DNA of 64,000 bases, taken from contig NZ_LCZJ02000019.1 of assembly GCF_001012825.1 (NCBI RefSeq), forward strand, positions 233,130-297,129. Reading direction: 5' to 3'. The DNA is from Paenibacillus etheri (GTDB lineage Bacteria > Bacillota > Bacilli > Paenibacillales > Paenibacillaceae). Positions 18,144-27,239 of this stretch are shown here, piece after piece (within the stretch, counting starts at the first letter, position 1; the number at the start of each line of letters is the position of its first letter). The notes beneath the pieces are model-generated. The model had not been told where the DNA came from, searched no databases, and was given only the letters and a program-made list of their open reading frames with translations. The position numbers and the translations under genes are program-made.

Positions 18144-19034
18144 ATGAAGGTACTAAAGGTTCCAGCGCGCACAATCGCCGTCTTCGTGTTACCTTGCCTG
18201 CTTTTGTATGTGTGCTTGGTGTTTGCTCCTATTCTAGTATCCTTTTATACAGGATTGCTACAATGGGACGGAATTACGACTGCGAAGTTTGCTGGATTTG
18301 CTAATTTCAAAGATATGTTTTTACATGATCCAGTGTTTTGGCCGTCTGTAAAGAGAACGTTACTCTATGCTGTGGCTTCCATGGTGGAAATTCCATTTTG
18401 TTTGTTGATGGCTATCCTTCTAAACCGGTACGTGAGAAAAGGAAACACTTTAGTTTCTATTTACTTTACGCCGGTTATTTTGTCGGTGGTTATCATTGGG
18501 CAACTCTGGAAAACAATTTATGACCCTGTCTCCATGGGAGGGATGTTGAATGGCGTCCTAATCTTTCTTGGACTGGATAGCTGGACTCATAATTGGATCA
18601 CAGAACCTAAAATTGCGATGTTCGCGCTTTATGCAGTATCTCTTTGGCAATATTTCGGCTACCATTTGCTGATTCAATATACCGGTGTTCAGAATATTCC
18701 GGATGAGCTGTATGAAGCGGCAAAGATTGATGGGGCTGACGGATTCAAAGCCGATCGATATATTACTTTTCCGCTGATTATTCCAATCTTCAAAATATCT
18801 ATCGTACTCGCCTTTATAGGGTCATTGCAGGCCTTTGATCTCGTCATGGTCATGACAGCCGGTGGACCCGCTCATGCTACAGATGTTATTTCCACACATA
18901 TGTACAACAGTTCATTCTTATCTTTTAAATATGGATATGGTAGTGCTATCGCTTCGTTCTTGGTTATTCTGTGCCTTGTGTTTACTGCTGGCATTAATAC
19001 TATCTTTAATAAGCTTGAGAAAAAATTCAGTTAG
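18144..19034 (+). CDS. Sugar ABC transporter permease, MalF type
   Basis: 296 residues with six predicted membrane helices. The EAA loop is seen as DELYEAAKIDGADGFKADRYITFPLI (about 190-215), which contacts the ATPase. The order binding protein, this permease, second permease is the standard CUT1 import layout. AGGGGGCGG lies upstream of the ATG at 18144. The stop is 17 bases before the next permease. Confidence 0.87.
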   Translation: MKVLKVPARTIAVFVLPCLLLYVCLVFAPILVSFYTGLLQWDGITTAKFAGFANFKDMFLHDPVFWPSVKRTLLYAVASMVEIPFCLLMAILLNRYVRKGNTLVSIYFTPVILSVVIIGQLWKTIYDPVSMGGMLNGVLIFLGLDSWTHNWITEPKIAMFALYAVSLWQYFGYHLLIQYTGVQNIPDELYEAAKIDGADGFKADRYITFPLIIPIFKISIVLAFIGSLQAFDLVMVMTAGGPAHATDVISTHMYNSSFLSFKYGYGSAIASFLVILCLVFTAGINTIFNKLEKKFS

Positions 19035-19051
19035 CAAAGGAGTGCGCGATC

Positions 19052-19975
19052 ATGCGGAATGTCAAGCATAAACGCCCAAAGCGTCCTTACAAGGACGGTA
19101 AGCGTTTAAGCGAGAAATATAAGAATAATGTATTCCGTGAAACTTATACGTTCTTATATTTTAAAAAAGGATTCGTGTATCTTCTCTTTGCGATTCCTGT
19201 CGTTACCCAGCTATATCCTCTTCTATGGCTAATGCTCTATTCCTTGAAGACCAATGAAGAGATTTTGGGAGGTAGTTTTTTCTCATTTCCTAAAGTATTT
19301 CAGTGGCATAACTATAGTGAGGCTTATAAGTCCGGTAGTTATCTAAAGTATTTATCCAACAGTGTAATGGTTACTGGTATAACGATGGTCTTCGTCATCC
19401 TGCTTAGCTCGATGGTAGCTTATGCGATCTCTCGGTTCCGTTGGCGTTACGGCAACTTGGTCATGACGATATTCTTAATGGGGATGATGATTCCCATGCA
19501 GGCCACTTTACTACCACTGATGATCATTTTCAAAAATATGCATATTCTGAATACACATATGTCGCTCATATTGCCTTATGTTGCTTTTTCTACTCCTATT
19601 GCGGTGTTCATATTAAGTGGGTTTATGAAGAGCATTCCGCATGAAATCGAAGAATCAGCCTTTATCGATGGGGCGAGCGTATATCGAATCTTCCGAGCAA
19701 TTATTCTTCCTGTCTCCGTACCACCGGTAATGACAGTGTGTATTCTGACGTTCATCAACATTTGGAATGAGTATATCTTAGCAGCCACCTTCATTTCCTC
19801 CGAGAAATTGAAGACTTTACCCTTTGGCGTGTACACATTCGTTAGTCAATATTCTGTAAACTATGGGAATATCGGCGCTTTTCTAGTTATGGGTGCGTTA
19901 CCCGTCATTTTAATCTATTTCTTCTTATCCAATCAGATTACAAAAGGAATGGTAGCGGGAGCAGTAAAAGGATAA
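19052..19975 (+). CDS. Sugar ABC transporter permease, MalG type, with repeat-derived N-terminus
   Basis: 307 residues. Six membrane helices from about residue 40 on, and the EAA loop IPHEIEESAFIDGASVYRIFRAIILP (about 194-220). The first 40 residues are unusual for MalG: very basic (KHKRPKRP, KDGKRLSEKYK) and hydrophilic. They are encoded by a copy of a dispersed palindromic repeat (19066-19170) that is also found in non-coding DNA at 7068-7176. I infer that the repeat entered the 5' end of the gene without breaking the frame. AAAGGAG precedes the ATG at 19052. A truer original start further in cannot be excluded, but no internal ATG with a good box is seen. Confidence 0.83.
   Translation: MRNVKHKRPKRPYKDGKRLSEKYKNNVFRETYTFLYFKKGFVYLLFAIPVVTQLYPLLWLMLYSLKTNEEILGGSFFSFPKVFQWHNYSEAYKSGSYLKYLSNSVMVTGITMVFVILLSSMVAYAISRFRWRYGNLVMTIFLMGMMIPMQATLLPLMIIFKNMHILNTHMSLILPYVAFSTPIAVFILSGFMKSIPHEIEESAFIDGASVYRIFRAIILPVSVPPVMTVCILTFINIWNEYILAATFISSEKLKTLPFGVYTFVSQYSVNYGNIGAFLVMGALPVILIYFFLSNQITKGMVAGAVKG
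19066..19170 (+). repeat. Dispersed two-hairpin repeat, copy 2 (inside a coding region)
   Basis: AAGCATAAACG, GTCCTTACAAGGAC, GGTAAGCGTTTA and CGAGAAATAT occur in the same order and spacing as in copy 1 (minus strand of 7068-7176). The second hairpin here is AAATATAAGAA pairing with TTCTTATATTT. It encodes the basic N-terminus of the MalG-type permease. Confidence 0.78.
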
Positions 19976-20052
19976 ATCTATATTGCAAATTACAATAATG
20001 GAATTATAATGAAGAAGCAGCGGGACAGATGAGTTTGAGGAGGGAAGCCTTT

Positions 20053-21834
20053 TTGAGAAACAGCTTTCATTCCATCCACCATCGATTGTTTTTGCTGTTT
20101 CTTTTTTGTATGTCTAGCATTCTACTGATTGTGAGTCTGCTCTATTACAACCGGACAACCGTACAGTTTCATGAGAAAATTAGTGATTTGTCGCAGAAAA
20201 ATGTCGCTCAAACGGCAGATCTATTCAGCTTGCTCTACAAGGGCTATGACAGTCTTTCTAAATCACTCAGCAATAACTTTGAATTGATTCGTTTGATTAA
20301 TGAGATAAGCACTGAGCCCGCGATAGCCTACATCAATGAACAGACGATCACAAATATTCTTGGAGCTATATTTTATTCTCGGGATGATTTGGTAGGTATT
20401 CATGTCATTACAGATAAAGGTAAGATCTATAATTACGGAAACTATATGAACGTGGTTGATCCCGAATATATGAAGGAAGATTGGTACCATCAGCTGCAGG
20501 CTTCCTCTGGGAAGATGGTCTGGCTCGGCGTCTATGAACATTCTCTTATCGATCAAGTGGAGGATAGTCCTGTGTTTGCCTTCGGCCGTCAGATTTACGA
20601 TCTCAATGAACACAAACCGATTGGCATTGTTCTGTATGAGACGAATCCGAAGCCTGTTCTGGATGCACTGGATAATGTGAAGCTGGGGGAGCATAGCCAG
20701 GTGTATTTAATGTCGCAGGATGGACGATTCGTATCCTCTGCCGAAGACCAGGAACCTGATTTAACTCAGCTTCCGTCGTTGCAGAACTCTCAGAATGTTG
20801 TGGTCGAACAGACAGCCAATCGTCTGCTTGTCGCTTCTAAACTGTCCTTCTCCGGTTGGTGGGTGCTTAGTATTACTCCTAATCGCGACCTAAATGTAGA
20901 ATTGGTAGAGATGAAACGTTATTTGTTCATTGTTTTTTCGATTCTTGTTCTCGTCTCTACTTTGATAGCTTCTATTGTTTCACGAACGATTTCTTTGCCG
21001 CTTAAAAAGGTGATCCGAGAAATGAAGCAAGTGGAGATCGGTAATTTCCGGGGCATGGTGAATGTTTCTTCTTACCAAGAGATTAATATTCTTGTTGCTT
21101 CATTTAATCGTATGGTTCGTCGAATCGAAGAACTGATCGAGCGGGTAAAGCTTTCTTCTGTCAGTGAGAAGAATGCTGAGCTTCATGCCTTGCAATCTCA
21201 AGTGAACCCACATTTTCTATACAATACTCTGGATATGATCTATTGGATGCTGGACGAGGAAGGGAATGAACAACTGGGCGAGCTTGTTCTCTCGCTATCT
21301 TCGATGTTCCGGTACAGTAGTCATTGGGAAGCTGACGTAGAAGTCACGCTTCGAGAAGAACTGGAACAAATCGGACATTATCTAAATATTATTTCCATCC
21401 GACTGGAAGGTCGTCTACGGATTGAGATACATATAGATGAACGATGGCTTGAGGTTCGCCTTCCCAAGATGACTGTGCAACCGGTCATTGAAAATGCTGT
21501 AAAACATGGCTTGGAATCGCTCGACCGTCAAGGTATTCTGAAGGTGAGTATACTTGAAGAAGCTGGAGTACTGAACATCGTCGTTCAAGATAATGGCAAA
21601 GGTATGGATACAGAGACGCTGAATGCGCTGGTGGAATCCTTGGACCGGCCAACAACGAAAGAAAATGGAAAAATGGGGATAGGTCTTCAAAATCTGCATC
21701 GGCGGCTCCAGCATATGTTCGGAGAATCCTATGGTCTTGTGATTCGAAGTTCACCTGGCGAAGGAACCGAGGTTGCTATCATGCTACCGATTCCGCAGGA
21801 AGGAGAGCATAGTCGTGAACATTCTCATAGCTGA
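20053..21834 (+). CDS. YesM-type sensor histidine kinase
   Basis: A 593-residue two-component kinase. Membrane helix near 10-30, an extracellular dCache-like sensor (about 35-285), second helix (about 290-315), HAMP (about 318-370), then the LytS/YesM-type His_kinase domain with LQSQVNPHFLYNTLDMI and a C-terminal HATPase with the PVIENAVKHGL and DNGKGM boxes. I prefer TTG at 20053 as start: GAGGAGGG sits 8 bases upstream, while the ATG at 20029 has no box. It overlaps the response regulator gene by 20 bases. It probably senses the sugar or its import and controls the upstream transporter genes. Confidence 0.85.
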   Translation: MRNSFHSIHHRLFLLFLFCMSSILLIVSLLYYNRTTVQFHEKISDLSQKNVAQTADLFSLLYKGYDSLSKSLSNNFELIRLINEISTEPAIAYINEQTITNILGAIFYSRDDLVGIHVITDKGKIYNYGNYMNVVDPEYMKEDWYHQLQASSGKMVWLGVYEHSLIDQVEDSPVFAFGRQIYDLNEHKPIGIVLYETNPKPVLDALDNVKLGEHSQVYLMSQDGRFVSSAEDQEPDLTQLPSLQNSQNVVVEQTANRLLVASKLSFSGWWVLSITPNRDLNVELVEMKRYLFIVFSILVLVSTLIASIVSRTISLPLKKVIREMKQVEIGNFRGMVNVSSYQEINILVASFNRMVRRIEELIERVKLSSVSEKNAELHALQSQVNPHFLYNTLDMIYWMLDEEGNEQLGELVLSLSSMFRYSSHWEADVEVTLREELEQIGHYLNIISIRLEGRLRIEIHIDERWLEVRLPKMTVQPVIENAVKHGLESLDRQGILKVSILEEAGVLNIVVQDNGKGMDTETLNALVESLDRPTTKENGKMGIGLQNLHRRLQHMFGESYGLVIRSSPGEGTEVAIMLPIPQEGEHSREHSHS

Positions 21835-22999
21835 TGATGAACGGGTGATCCGAGAAGGCATCAAGCGTACTATTAGAAGTATATATCCTGATTATTGCGT
21901 ACAGGTTGCTGCGTCGACAGAAGAAGCTGTCAAGATTATGGAGGAACAGTCCATTCATATTGTCTTAACAGATATTCTTATGCCCGGTATGAATGGCTTG
22001 GAGTTCATGAGGATTTCTAAACGGAGGTATCCTTATGTCAAATGGGTCGTCATCTCAGCACACAGTGAGTTTGCCTACGCGCAGGAAGCAGTTCGTCTTG
22101 GAGCGAGAGATTATCTACTTAAACCGATTGGCAAAAGCAAGCTACTTGAGATTATCAGTAACTTAGTGCTAGAAATAGAGCAGGATCATAAACTTATTAA
22201 AGATGAAGACCGGCTAAAGTCAAGTCTGAAATACTTAAGAGAAGGTGTATTTCAGAGACTCGCATCTGGTTTTAATCTCGGTAATCTAGACATTAGTCAA
22301 TTAATAGAAGATCATCAATGTTTCTATTTGATTTTGCTGCAAATGGATGCGGGTGATAAAAACGTTCGGATAGAACATTTTATTGTAGAGAATGTGTTAA
22401 CTGAGCTGATAGAACGGGATGGGCGTGGGTTTGTGGTCAGCTATGACCGCCAGAGTCTGCTAGCCTTAATCACCTTAAGAGAAGAAGCACGATTAGAATC
22501 TTTTCTGGAAGATGGAAGAACATATTTGAAGCAATATTTAAAGACCTCCTTCCAAATGATACATTCTGGACTTAGCTACGATATAAATACTGTACCTCAG
22601 ATCGTAACGAGCTTAAGAGAAGCAGTGAATTCGCAAGGATTGGATTTAACGCCAGCGAAAGGTAGTGGCGAAAAAGCCATCGACATCGCATTGCAGTATG
22701 TAAAGGAACACTATTACGAAGATCTCACTTTGGAAAAGATTGCTTCCGTTGTATTTTTGAATCCGGTCTATTTTAGTCAATTATTTAAACAGAAGACGGG
22801 TCAAGGCTATAAAGAATACGTGACATCCTTACGATTGGAGCAAGCGAAGCTGCTGCTAGTGAACTCGAAGCTTAAGGTGGCAGAAATCGCCGAACGTATT
22901 GGATATCAGGATATGCGACATTTTACACAGCTGTTCCGCAAGCGGTTCCTCTTAACTCCGACAGAGTATCGTCAGCAGCTTAACAATGGAGCTTTCTAA
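21815..22999 (+). CDS. AraC-type response regulator (YesN family)
   Basis: 394 residues. Receiver domain at the N-terminus with the acidic pair in NILIADDE, the phosphorylatable Asp in VLTDILMPGMNG and the switch Lys in DYLLKPIGK. The last 100 residues form two AraC helix-turn-helix motifs (VNPVYFSQLFKQKTGQGYKEY and the IGYQDMRHFTQLFRKRF segment). Start is GTG at 21815 inside the kinase gene, with GGAAGGAGAG upstream; the longer frame from 21773 is not needed. Partner of the kinase; expected target is the sugar transporter promoter at 16.6 kb. Confidence 0.87.
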   Translation: MNILIADDERVIREGIKRTIRSIYPDYCVQVAASTEEAVKIMEEQSIHIVLTDILMPGMNGLEFMRISKRRYPYVKWVVISAHSEFAYAQEAVRLGARDYLLKPIGKSKLLEIISNLVLEIEQDHKLIKDEDRLKSSLKYLREGVFQRLASGFNLGNLDISQLIEDHQCFYLILLQMDAGDKNVRIEHFIVENVLTELIERDGRGFVVSYDRQSLLALITLREEARLESFLEDGRTYLKQYLKTSFQMIHSGLSYDINTVPQIVTSLREAVNSQGLDLTPAKGSGEKAIDIALQYVKEHYYEDLTLEKIASVVFLNPVYFSQLFKQKTGQGYKEYVTSLRLEQAKLLLVNSKLKVAEIAERIGYQDMRHFTQLFRKRFLLTPTEYRQQLNNGAF

Positions 23000-23017
23000 A
23001 TGGTACATAGGATAAGC

Positions 23018-23065
23018 GAAAGGATCTCCGCAGCCATTAGGGCGGCTATAGAGATCCTTTTATTG
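23018..23065 (+). terminator. Terminator of the sugar transport operon
   Basis: GAAAGGATCTC and GAGATCCTTT enclose a second inner stem (GCAGCC / GGCGGC) and are followed by TATT. It also faces the convergent gene ending at 23072. Confidence 0.75.
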
Positions 23066-23071
23066 TGTGTA

Positions 23072-23386
23072 TCAGTATGGGTAACTAGAAGCTGCGTATA
23101 TAAAAATAATGAAAAATAAAATTAATATGGCGTAAAGTAGCGTGCCGACAATCCCGCATACCAGACCCGCGATAGCTAAGCCTCTTCCTTGCTCATAGCG
23201 AATCCGTATTTCTTTAAGGGATAGGGCAGACAGAATAACCGCTACAATCCCTAACAAAAATCCGATATAAGGAACAATTATGGAAAGTACTCCTAAGACG
23301 AAACCAGCGATTGACTTGCCATTCATCGGTGTTGGTGGGGGCGGGGGAGGATAATAGTTTTGATTCTCGTTCGGCCCATAACTCAT
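23072..23386 (-). CDS. DUF4190 small membrane protein
   Basis: 104 residues. A proline-rich cytosolic N-terminus (seven consecutive Pro) is followed by KSIAGFVLGVLSII and a second helix pair with GRGLAIAGLVCGIVGT, the layout of DUF4190 proteins: two membrane hairpins with glycine-rich starts. Function unknown in the family. GGAGGTGA precedes the ATG. It lies head-to-tail behind a GNAT gene on the same strand, 25 bases apart. Confidence 0.78.
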   Translation of the reverse strand: MSYGPNENQNYYPPPPPPTPMNGKSIAGFVLGVLSIIVPYIGFLLGIVAVILSALSLKEIRIRYEQGRGLAIAGLVCGIVGTLLYAILILFFIIFIYAASSYPY

Positions 23387-23410
23387 TCAAATCACCTCCT
23401 ATTAAGCGTG

Positions 23411-24190
23411 TCATTGGCTGTAGTTAATCCAGTGTTCAAGCTGTACACAAGGAACGAGTCCAATAGATTCAGCTAGTCTGATGGAAGCCTGATTTGTTTC
23501 AAGCACATGATAGCGTGGAATAAACCCTCGTTCTAACGTTTCTTGTATGGCGGTTTGGACCACCTTTTTCGCATACCCGTTTCTTTGAGAGGATTCTAAA
23601 GTATGTACAGCGCCGATTTCCCAGATAGTTTCTTCATTACGGAACGCTAAGCAGGTACTGACTGGATTGTCGCCTAGGAAAATTGACACGGAAAAAGCAC
23701 CACTTAGAAAATAGTCTTCTATTTCGTCTTTCGTGTAATGATTTGCGGCCCACAGCGGAATTAATCTGTCGTCAACCACATGACTGATAACAACATCTTC
23801 GTCCTTCGGAAAGATTTGTCCCTCAGCTGTACTGTATGAGTAGAAACCCCGGACTTTCTCCATTGAAAAATGTGATGATAATGCCTCTTTATAGTTCACG
23901 TCTTGCAGTTTAAAAACAATTTTTGCTTGCGGAGGCAGCAGTTGAAACAGAGCCGGAAATACATCTGGGCTGCTGTAATCCATAAATGCGATGTAATCCG
24001 CTTGAGGATATACTCTATGATCATATGCGTAGGCTGAGGCAGGAAGAAGCAATAAAACACCCCATTGATTTCCTTGCTCCACAAGATGAGACTCCATGAC
24101 TTCGTGGAATGAGGTTAGCATTTTTAATAAACTGACATTCTTCAATGGTTCCTTGCGCAATCTGGTCATAATTCGGTCATTCTGGTGCAT
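23411..24190 (-). CDS. GNAT family acetyltransferase with N-terminal extension
   Basis: 259 residues. The C-terminal half is a GNAT fold (GAVHTLESSQRNGYAKKVVQTAI acetyl-CoA loop, then PRYHVLETNQASIRLAESIGL). The N-terminal 130 residues are another, GNAT-like half of the kind seen in double-domain FR47-type proteins. The frame opens at 24220, but GGGGAG stands 8 bases before the ATG at 24190, which I take as the start. Substrate unknown. Confidence 0.75.
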   Translation of the reverse strand: MHQNDRIMTRLRKEPLKNVSLLKMLTSFHEVMESHLVEQGNQWGVLLLLPASAYAYDHRVYPQADYIAFMDYSSPDVFPALFQLLPPQAKIVFKLQDVNYKEALSSHFSMEKVRGFYSYSTAEGQIFPKDEDVVISHVVDDRLIPLWAANHYTKDEIEDYFLSGAFSVSIFLGDNPVSTCLAFRNEETIWEIGAVHTLESSQRNGYAKKVVQTAIQETLERGFIPRYHVLETNQASIRLAESIGLVPCVQLEHWINYSQ

Positions 24191-24294
24191 GTTATTTACT
24201 CCCCACTCCATATATTTCAATATAATTTGTACTTATGCAGAATCATTATATTTAGGATTATTATATCGCAGAAATACGTTAGCTTGACAGTGAC

Positions 24295-24303
24295 TGCTAT
24301 AAT
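24295..24303 (+). promoter_or_regulatory. Extended -10 promoter element
   Basis: TGCTATAAT, a TGn-extended -10, lies 62 bases before the MFS gene at 24365. TTGACA at 24284 is too close to act as its -35. Confidence 0.45.
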
Positions 24304-24364
24304 GTATTAGGAAAATAAAGCTTGCTGTTTGATGCAGCATACGTAATCGGAGGCACAGAATTTC

Positions 24365-25588
24365 ATGACACAATCTATCACACCCGCTGCAGTTCGTGTG
24401 GGAGGAGGCTTAACTAAGCAATTCATACTTATATTAGCCATTGCATCAGGATTAAGCGTCGCTAATATGTATTATAATCAGCCCCTTTTGGCCGATATAG
24501 GACGAACATTCCATGCATCCTCTAACGCGGTAGGATATGTATCGATGCTTACTCAGATCGGTTATGCGCTTGGAATGTTACTCTTTGTTCCGTTAGGTGA
24601 CATTCGTGAACGAAGAACGCTAATATCCGGACTTCTTATTGCTGTATCACTGTCACTCGTTGGTTTCGCTACAGCTCAGAACCTTATTTGGATGTATATC
24701 GCCAGTTTTGCTGTTGGCATAACTACGGTGGTGCCGCAGGTCATCATTCCTCTATCGGCGGAGCTCGCTTTGCCAGAGGAACGGGGTAAGGTTATTGGAA
24801 CCGTAATGAGCGGGCTGTTTTTTGGTATTTTACTGGCAAGAACGATATCCGGAATTTTAGGAGATATGTTCGGCTGGAGAGCGATGTACTGGATTGCCGC
24901 AGTTATAATGCTATTGTTATCTTTTATCTTATACCAACTAATTCCAAAGACGAAACCAGAAAATAATTCATCCTACACGGATCTGCTGAAATCGATGGGG
25001 AACTTGATTCTTAAATATTCGACGCTTCGTGAAGCATCGCTGATTGGAGCTTGTATGTTTGGTGGCTTCAGCGTGTTCTGGACTTCACTGGCTTTCTTTC
25101 TGGAAGGTGAACCTTACCACTATAGTAGCTCTATCACAGGCTTGTTTGGACTAATCGGTGTAGCAGGTGCTGCGGGTGCTCCATTTATCGGGAGGTTAGC
25201 TGACAGGATCGCACCGAAAAAAATAGTAGGTATACTACTGTTGCTGACATTGATTGCTTATGGATTTTTTGGTTTAGCTGGATTTACTATCTGGAGTCTG
25301 ATTGCCGGGGTTATTATTCTGGATCTTGGAGTACAAGGGTCACAGGTAAGTAACCAAACGCGGATCTATGCACTTGAGCCGGCGGCGCGCAGCCGAATAA
25401 ATACTGTTTTTATGGTCAGCACTTTTACTGGTGGCGCTATTGGATCAACACTTGGAAGCTTTGCATGGCAGCATTGGGGCTGGAGTGGCGTTTGCTTGAT
25501 GGGTGGAATGCTAATTGTGGCCGCTATATGCATATGGATAATATATAGAGTAATTGAGAAGAAGGCATTAAACGCAGGAGGTGCATGA
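24365..25588 (+). CDS. MFS transporter
   Basis: 407 residues and twelve membrane helices. The opening has SVANMYYNQPLLADI, typical of the YgaY/YfcJ-like efflux group, and loop 2-3 reads GDIRERRTLI. The family exports small molecules with proton exchange; the substrate is not readable. GGAGG lies 10 bases before the ATG. Its stop overlaps the start of a GrpB-like gene as ATGA, so both are on one mRNA. Confidence 0.78.
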   Translation: MTQSITPAAVRVGGGLTKQFILILAIASGLSVANMYYNQPLLADIGRTFHASSNAVGYVSMLTQIGYALGMLLFVPLGDIRERRTLISGLLIAVSLSLVGFATAQNLIWMYIASFAVGITTVVPQVIIPLSAELALPEERGKVIGTVMSGLFFGILLARTISGILGDMFGWRAMYWIAAVIMLLLSFILYQLIPKTKPENNSSYTDLLKSMGNLILKYSTLREASLIGACMFGGFSVFWTSLAFFLEGEPYHYSSSITGLFGLIGVAGAAGAPFIGRLADRIAPKKIVGILLLLTLIAYGFFGLAGFTIWSLIAGVIILDLGVQGSQVSNQTRIYALEPAARSRINTVFMVSTFTGGAIGSTLGSFAWQHWGWSGVCLMGGMLIVAAICIWIIYRVIEKKALNAGGA

Positions 25589-26109
25589 GCATCGCTCAAA
25601 AGACGAAAGTCGTAGAAGTTGTCCCATATGATCCAGAGTGGAAGGTAGAATTCAATAGAATAAGAGAACAGTTGTTATCTTATGTTGGAGACCTCATTAT
25701 TATGATAGAGCATGTGGGGAGTACTTCCATCGAAGGGCTCGCTGCTAAACCCATCATAGATCTTGATCTTGTAATGGATAGCTACGATGTACTCCCACAA
25801 ATCATAGAACGGCTACAGCAGTATGGCTATGAACATCAAGGGAACATGGGAATCGAGGGCAGGGAAGCCTTCAAAAGACAGCAAGCGGACGGATTTATGA
25901 AATATCATCTGTATGTATGCCCTAAGGATGGAAAAGGGTATTTGGAGCATATCGCTTTTAGAGACTATCTCCGTTCAAATCCGGCAGCGAGTCAAGCATA
26001 TGCAGAGGTCAAACAGCGTCTGGCGGATCAACACCGCTACGATATTGATGCTTACTGTGAAGGAAAGACAGCGTTTGTCACCTCGATTTTATCGAAAGCC
26101 ATGAAATAA
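25585..26109 (+). CDS. GrpB family (UPF0157) protein
   Basis: 174 residues, usual length for the family. EVVPYDPEWKVEFNRIREQL at the start, then IEHVGSTSIEGLAAKPIIDLDLV, which is the nucleotidyltransferase-like GSTS...D.D core of GrpB/UPF0157 proteins. They resemble minimal nucleotidyltransferases; the reaction is unclear, though some are annotated as dephospho-CoA kinase partners. Start overlaps the preceding MFS gene, with GGAGGTG upstream. Confidence 0.83.
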   Translation: MSIAQKTKVVEVVPYDPEWKVEFNRIREQLLSYVGDLIIMIEHVGSTSIEGLAAKPIIDLDLVMDSYDVLPQIIERLQQYGYEHQGNMGIEGREAFKRQQADGFMKYHLYVCPKDGKGYLEHIAFRDYLRSNPAASQAYAEVKQRLADQHRYDIDAYCEGKTAFVTSILSKAMK

Positions 26110-26120
26110 CCCATAAGTAA

Positions 26121-26984
26121 TCATGTGCCAGATCGAAGCTGGCTTCGATATTCACTGGGGGACATGCCGCTCCATTTACGGAACTGCTTGGAGAAATACA
26201 ACGCGTCATTAAAACCGACCGAAGAGGATACCTGGTCGATGGTGAGCGTTCCTCCAAGCAGTTCCTTTGCTTTATCCATGCGAACCTTTAACAAATATTG
26301 CTTGGGTGACATTCCGATCTTTTGCTTAAAGGCCTTAGAGAGGTGCGCCCTATGATAACCAAGAGAGGATGCCATGTGGTCGATACTGATCTGTTGATGA
26401 AATTGGAGAGAGATCCAGCGGATCGCTTGATTGATCTGGCGGTCGATAACATCCGGGAATTGTGCGGATTTAGGGGTGAGCGAACTTATGTTCGCAATTC
26501 CGAATTTGTGCACCAGAAGGCGCAGCCACCCAGAAGCCTCCAAACTTTCCAACCTTGGATAAGCAGACTGCTGAAAAGAAAAACGAATCTGCTCATACAA
26601 GTTATGTATCTCTATAAGGTTATCTAAGTGTATTAACGGCTTGTCCGGTGTAATCCCCACTTCTTTAAATAACTGTTGAACGGCTTCCCCTTGCAAGGCC
26701 ACCCATACATAAGTCCAAGGCTGTTCCATGTCTGCCTGATAGCTGAATAATGCCCCTGGGAAAATAACAAAGGTATCTCCCGTACCACATACCTGAGAGT
26801 TAATTCCACTGTGAAATACGCCTTTCCCATCCATTACGGTATGTATAAGGTAGTAATCGTGAACAGAAGGCCCCATCTTATGTCCCGGGACCGGTTTGCC
26901 TTCTCCGCTGAACAATACAGTCAGGTCGGGTTCATCTGGAGCAAGATTAAACCCTGCTGTGAAATGATAATGCTCTGAAGCCAT
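26121..26984 (-). CDS. AraC family transcription regulator, cupin sensor
   Basis: 287 residues. N-terminal AraC-type cupin (about 15-160; HDYYLIHTVMDGKGVFHSG and DTFVIFPGALFSYQAD) and C-terminal double helix-turn-helix (SLGYHRAHLSKAFKQKIGMSPKQYL and VGFNDALYFSKQFRKWSGMSPSEYR). The ligand is likely a sugar. It is transcribed divergently from the GH4 glycosidase gene across a 255-base gap, which makes that gene the first candidate target. GGAGG lies 10 bases before the ATG. Confidence 0.85.
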   Translation of the reverse strand: MASEHYHFTAGFNLAPDEPDLTVLFSGEGKPVPGHKMGPSVHDYYLIHTVMDGKGVFHSGINSQVCGTGDTFVIFPGALFSYQADMEQPWTYVWVALQGEAVQQLFKEVGITPDKPLIHLDNLIEIHNLYEQIRFSFQQSAYPRLESLEASGWLRLLVHKFGIANISSLTPKSAQFPDVIDRQINQAIRWISLQFHQQISIDHMASSLGYHRAHLSKAFKQKIGMSPKQYLLKVRMDKAKELLGGTLTIDQVSSSVGFNDALYFSKQFRKWSGMSPSEYRSQLRSGT

Positions 26985-27239
26985 TTTGCTTCTGACCTCC
27001 TATACATGATTTGAATTATAATTAGATTATAGGACGGACCACTTAAATGCAACAAACATCCATATATGAATTGTATTTCTCCATACTCATTGAGATCGCT
27101 CTCATTTATAGTGAATAGTGAAGAGAGAGACGGATACCCTCTGACATCCTAGTGTTTATAAGGGGAATCCTTCGAGGTTTTCGGAGCGGTTAGCGATGTC
27201 GAGACCGTAGAACTCACTACTTAAGGAGGAATATTTCAC

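Noticed and set aside
24284-24303. TTGACA plus TATAAT as a full promoter before the MFS gene
   Set aside because: Only 8 bases separate the two hexamers; only the extended -10 is plausible.
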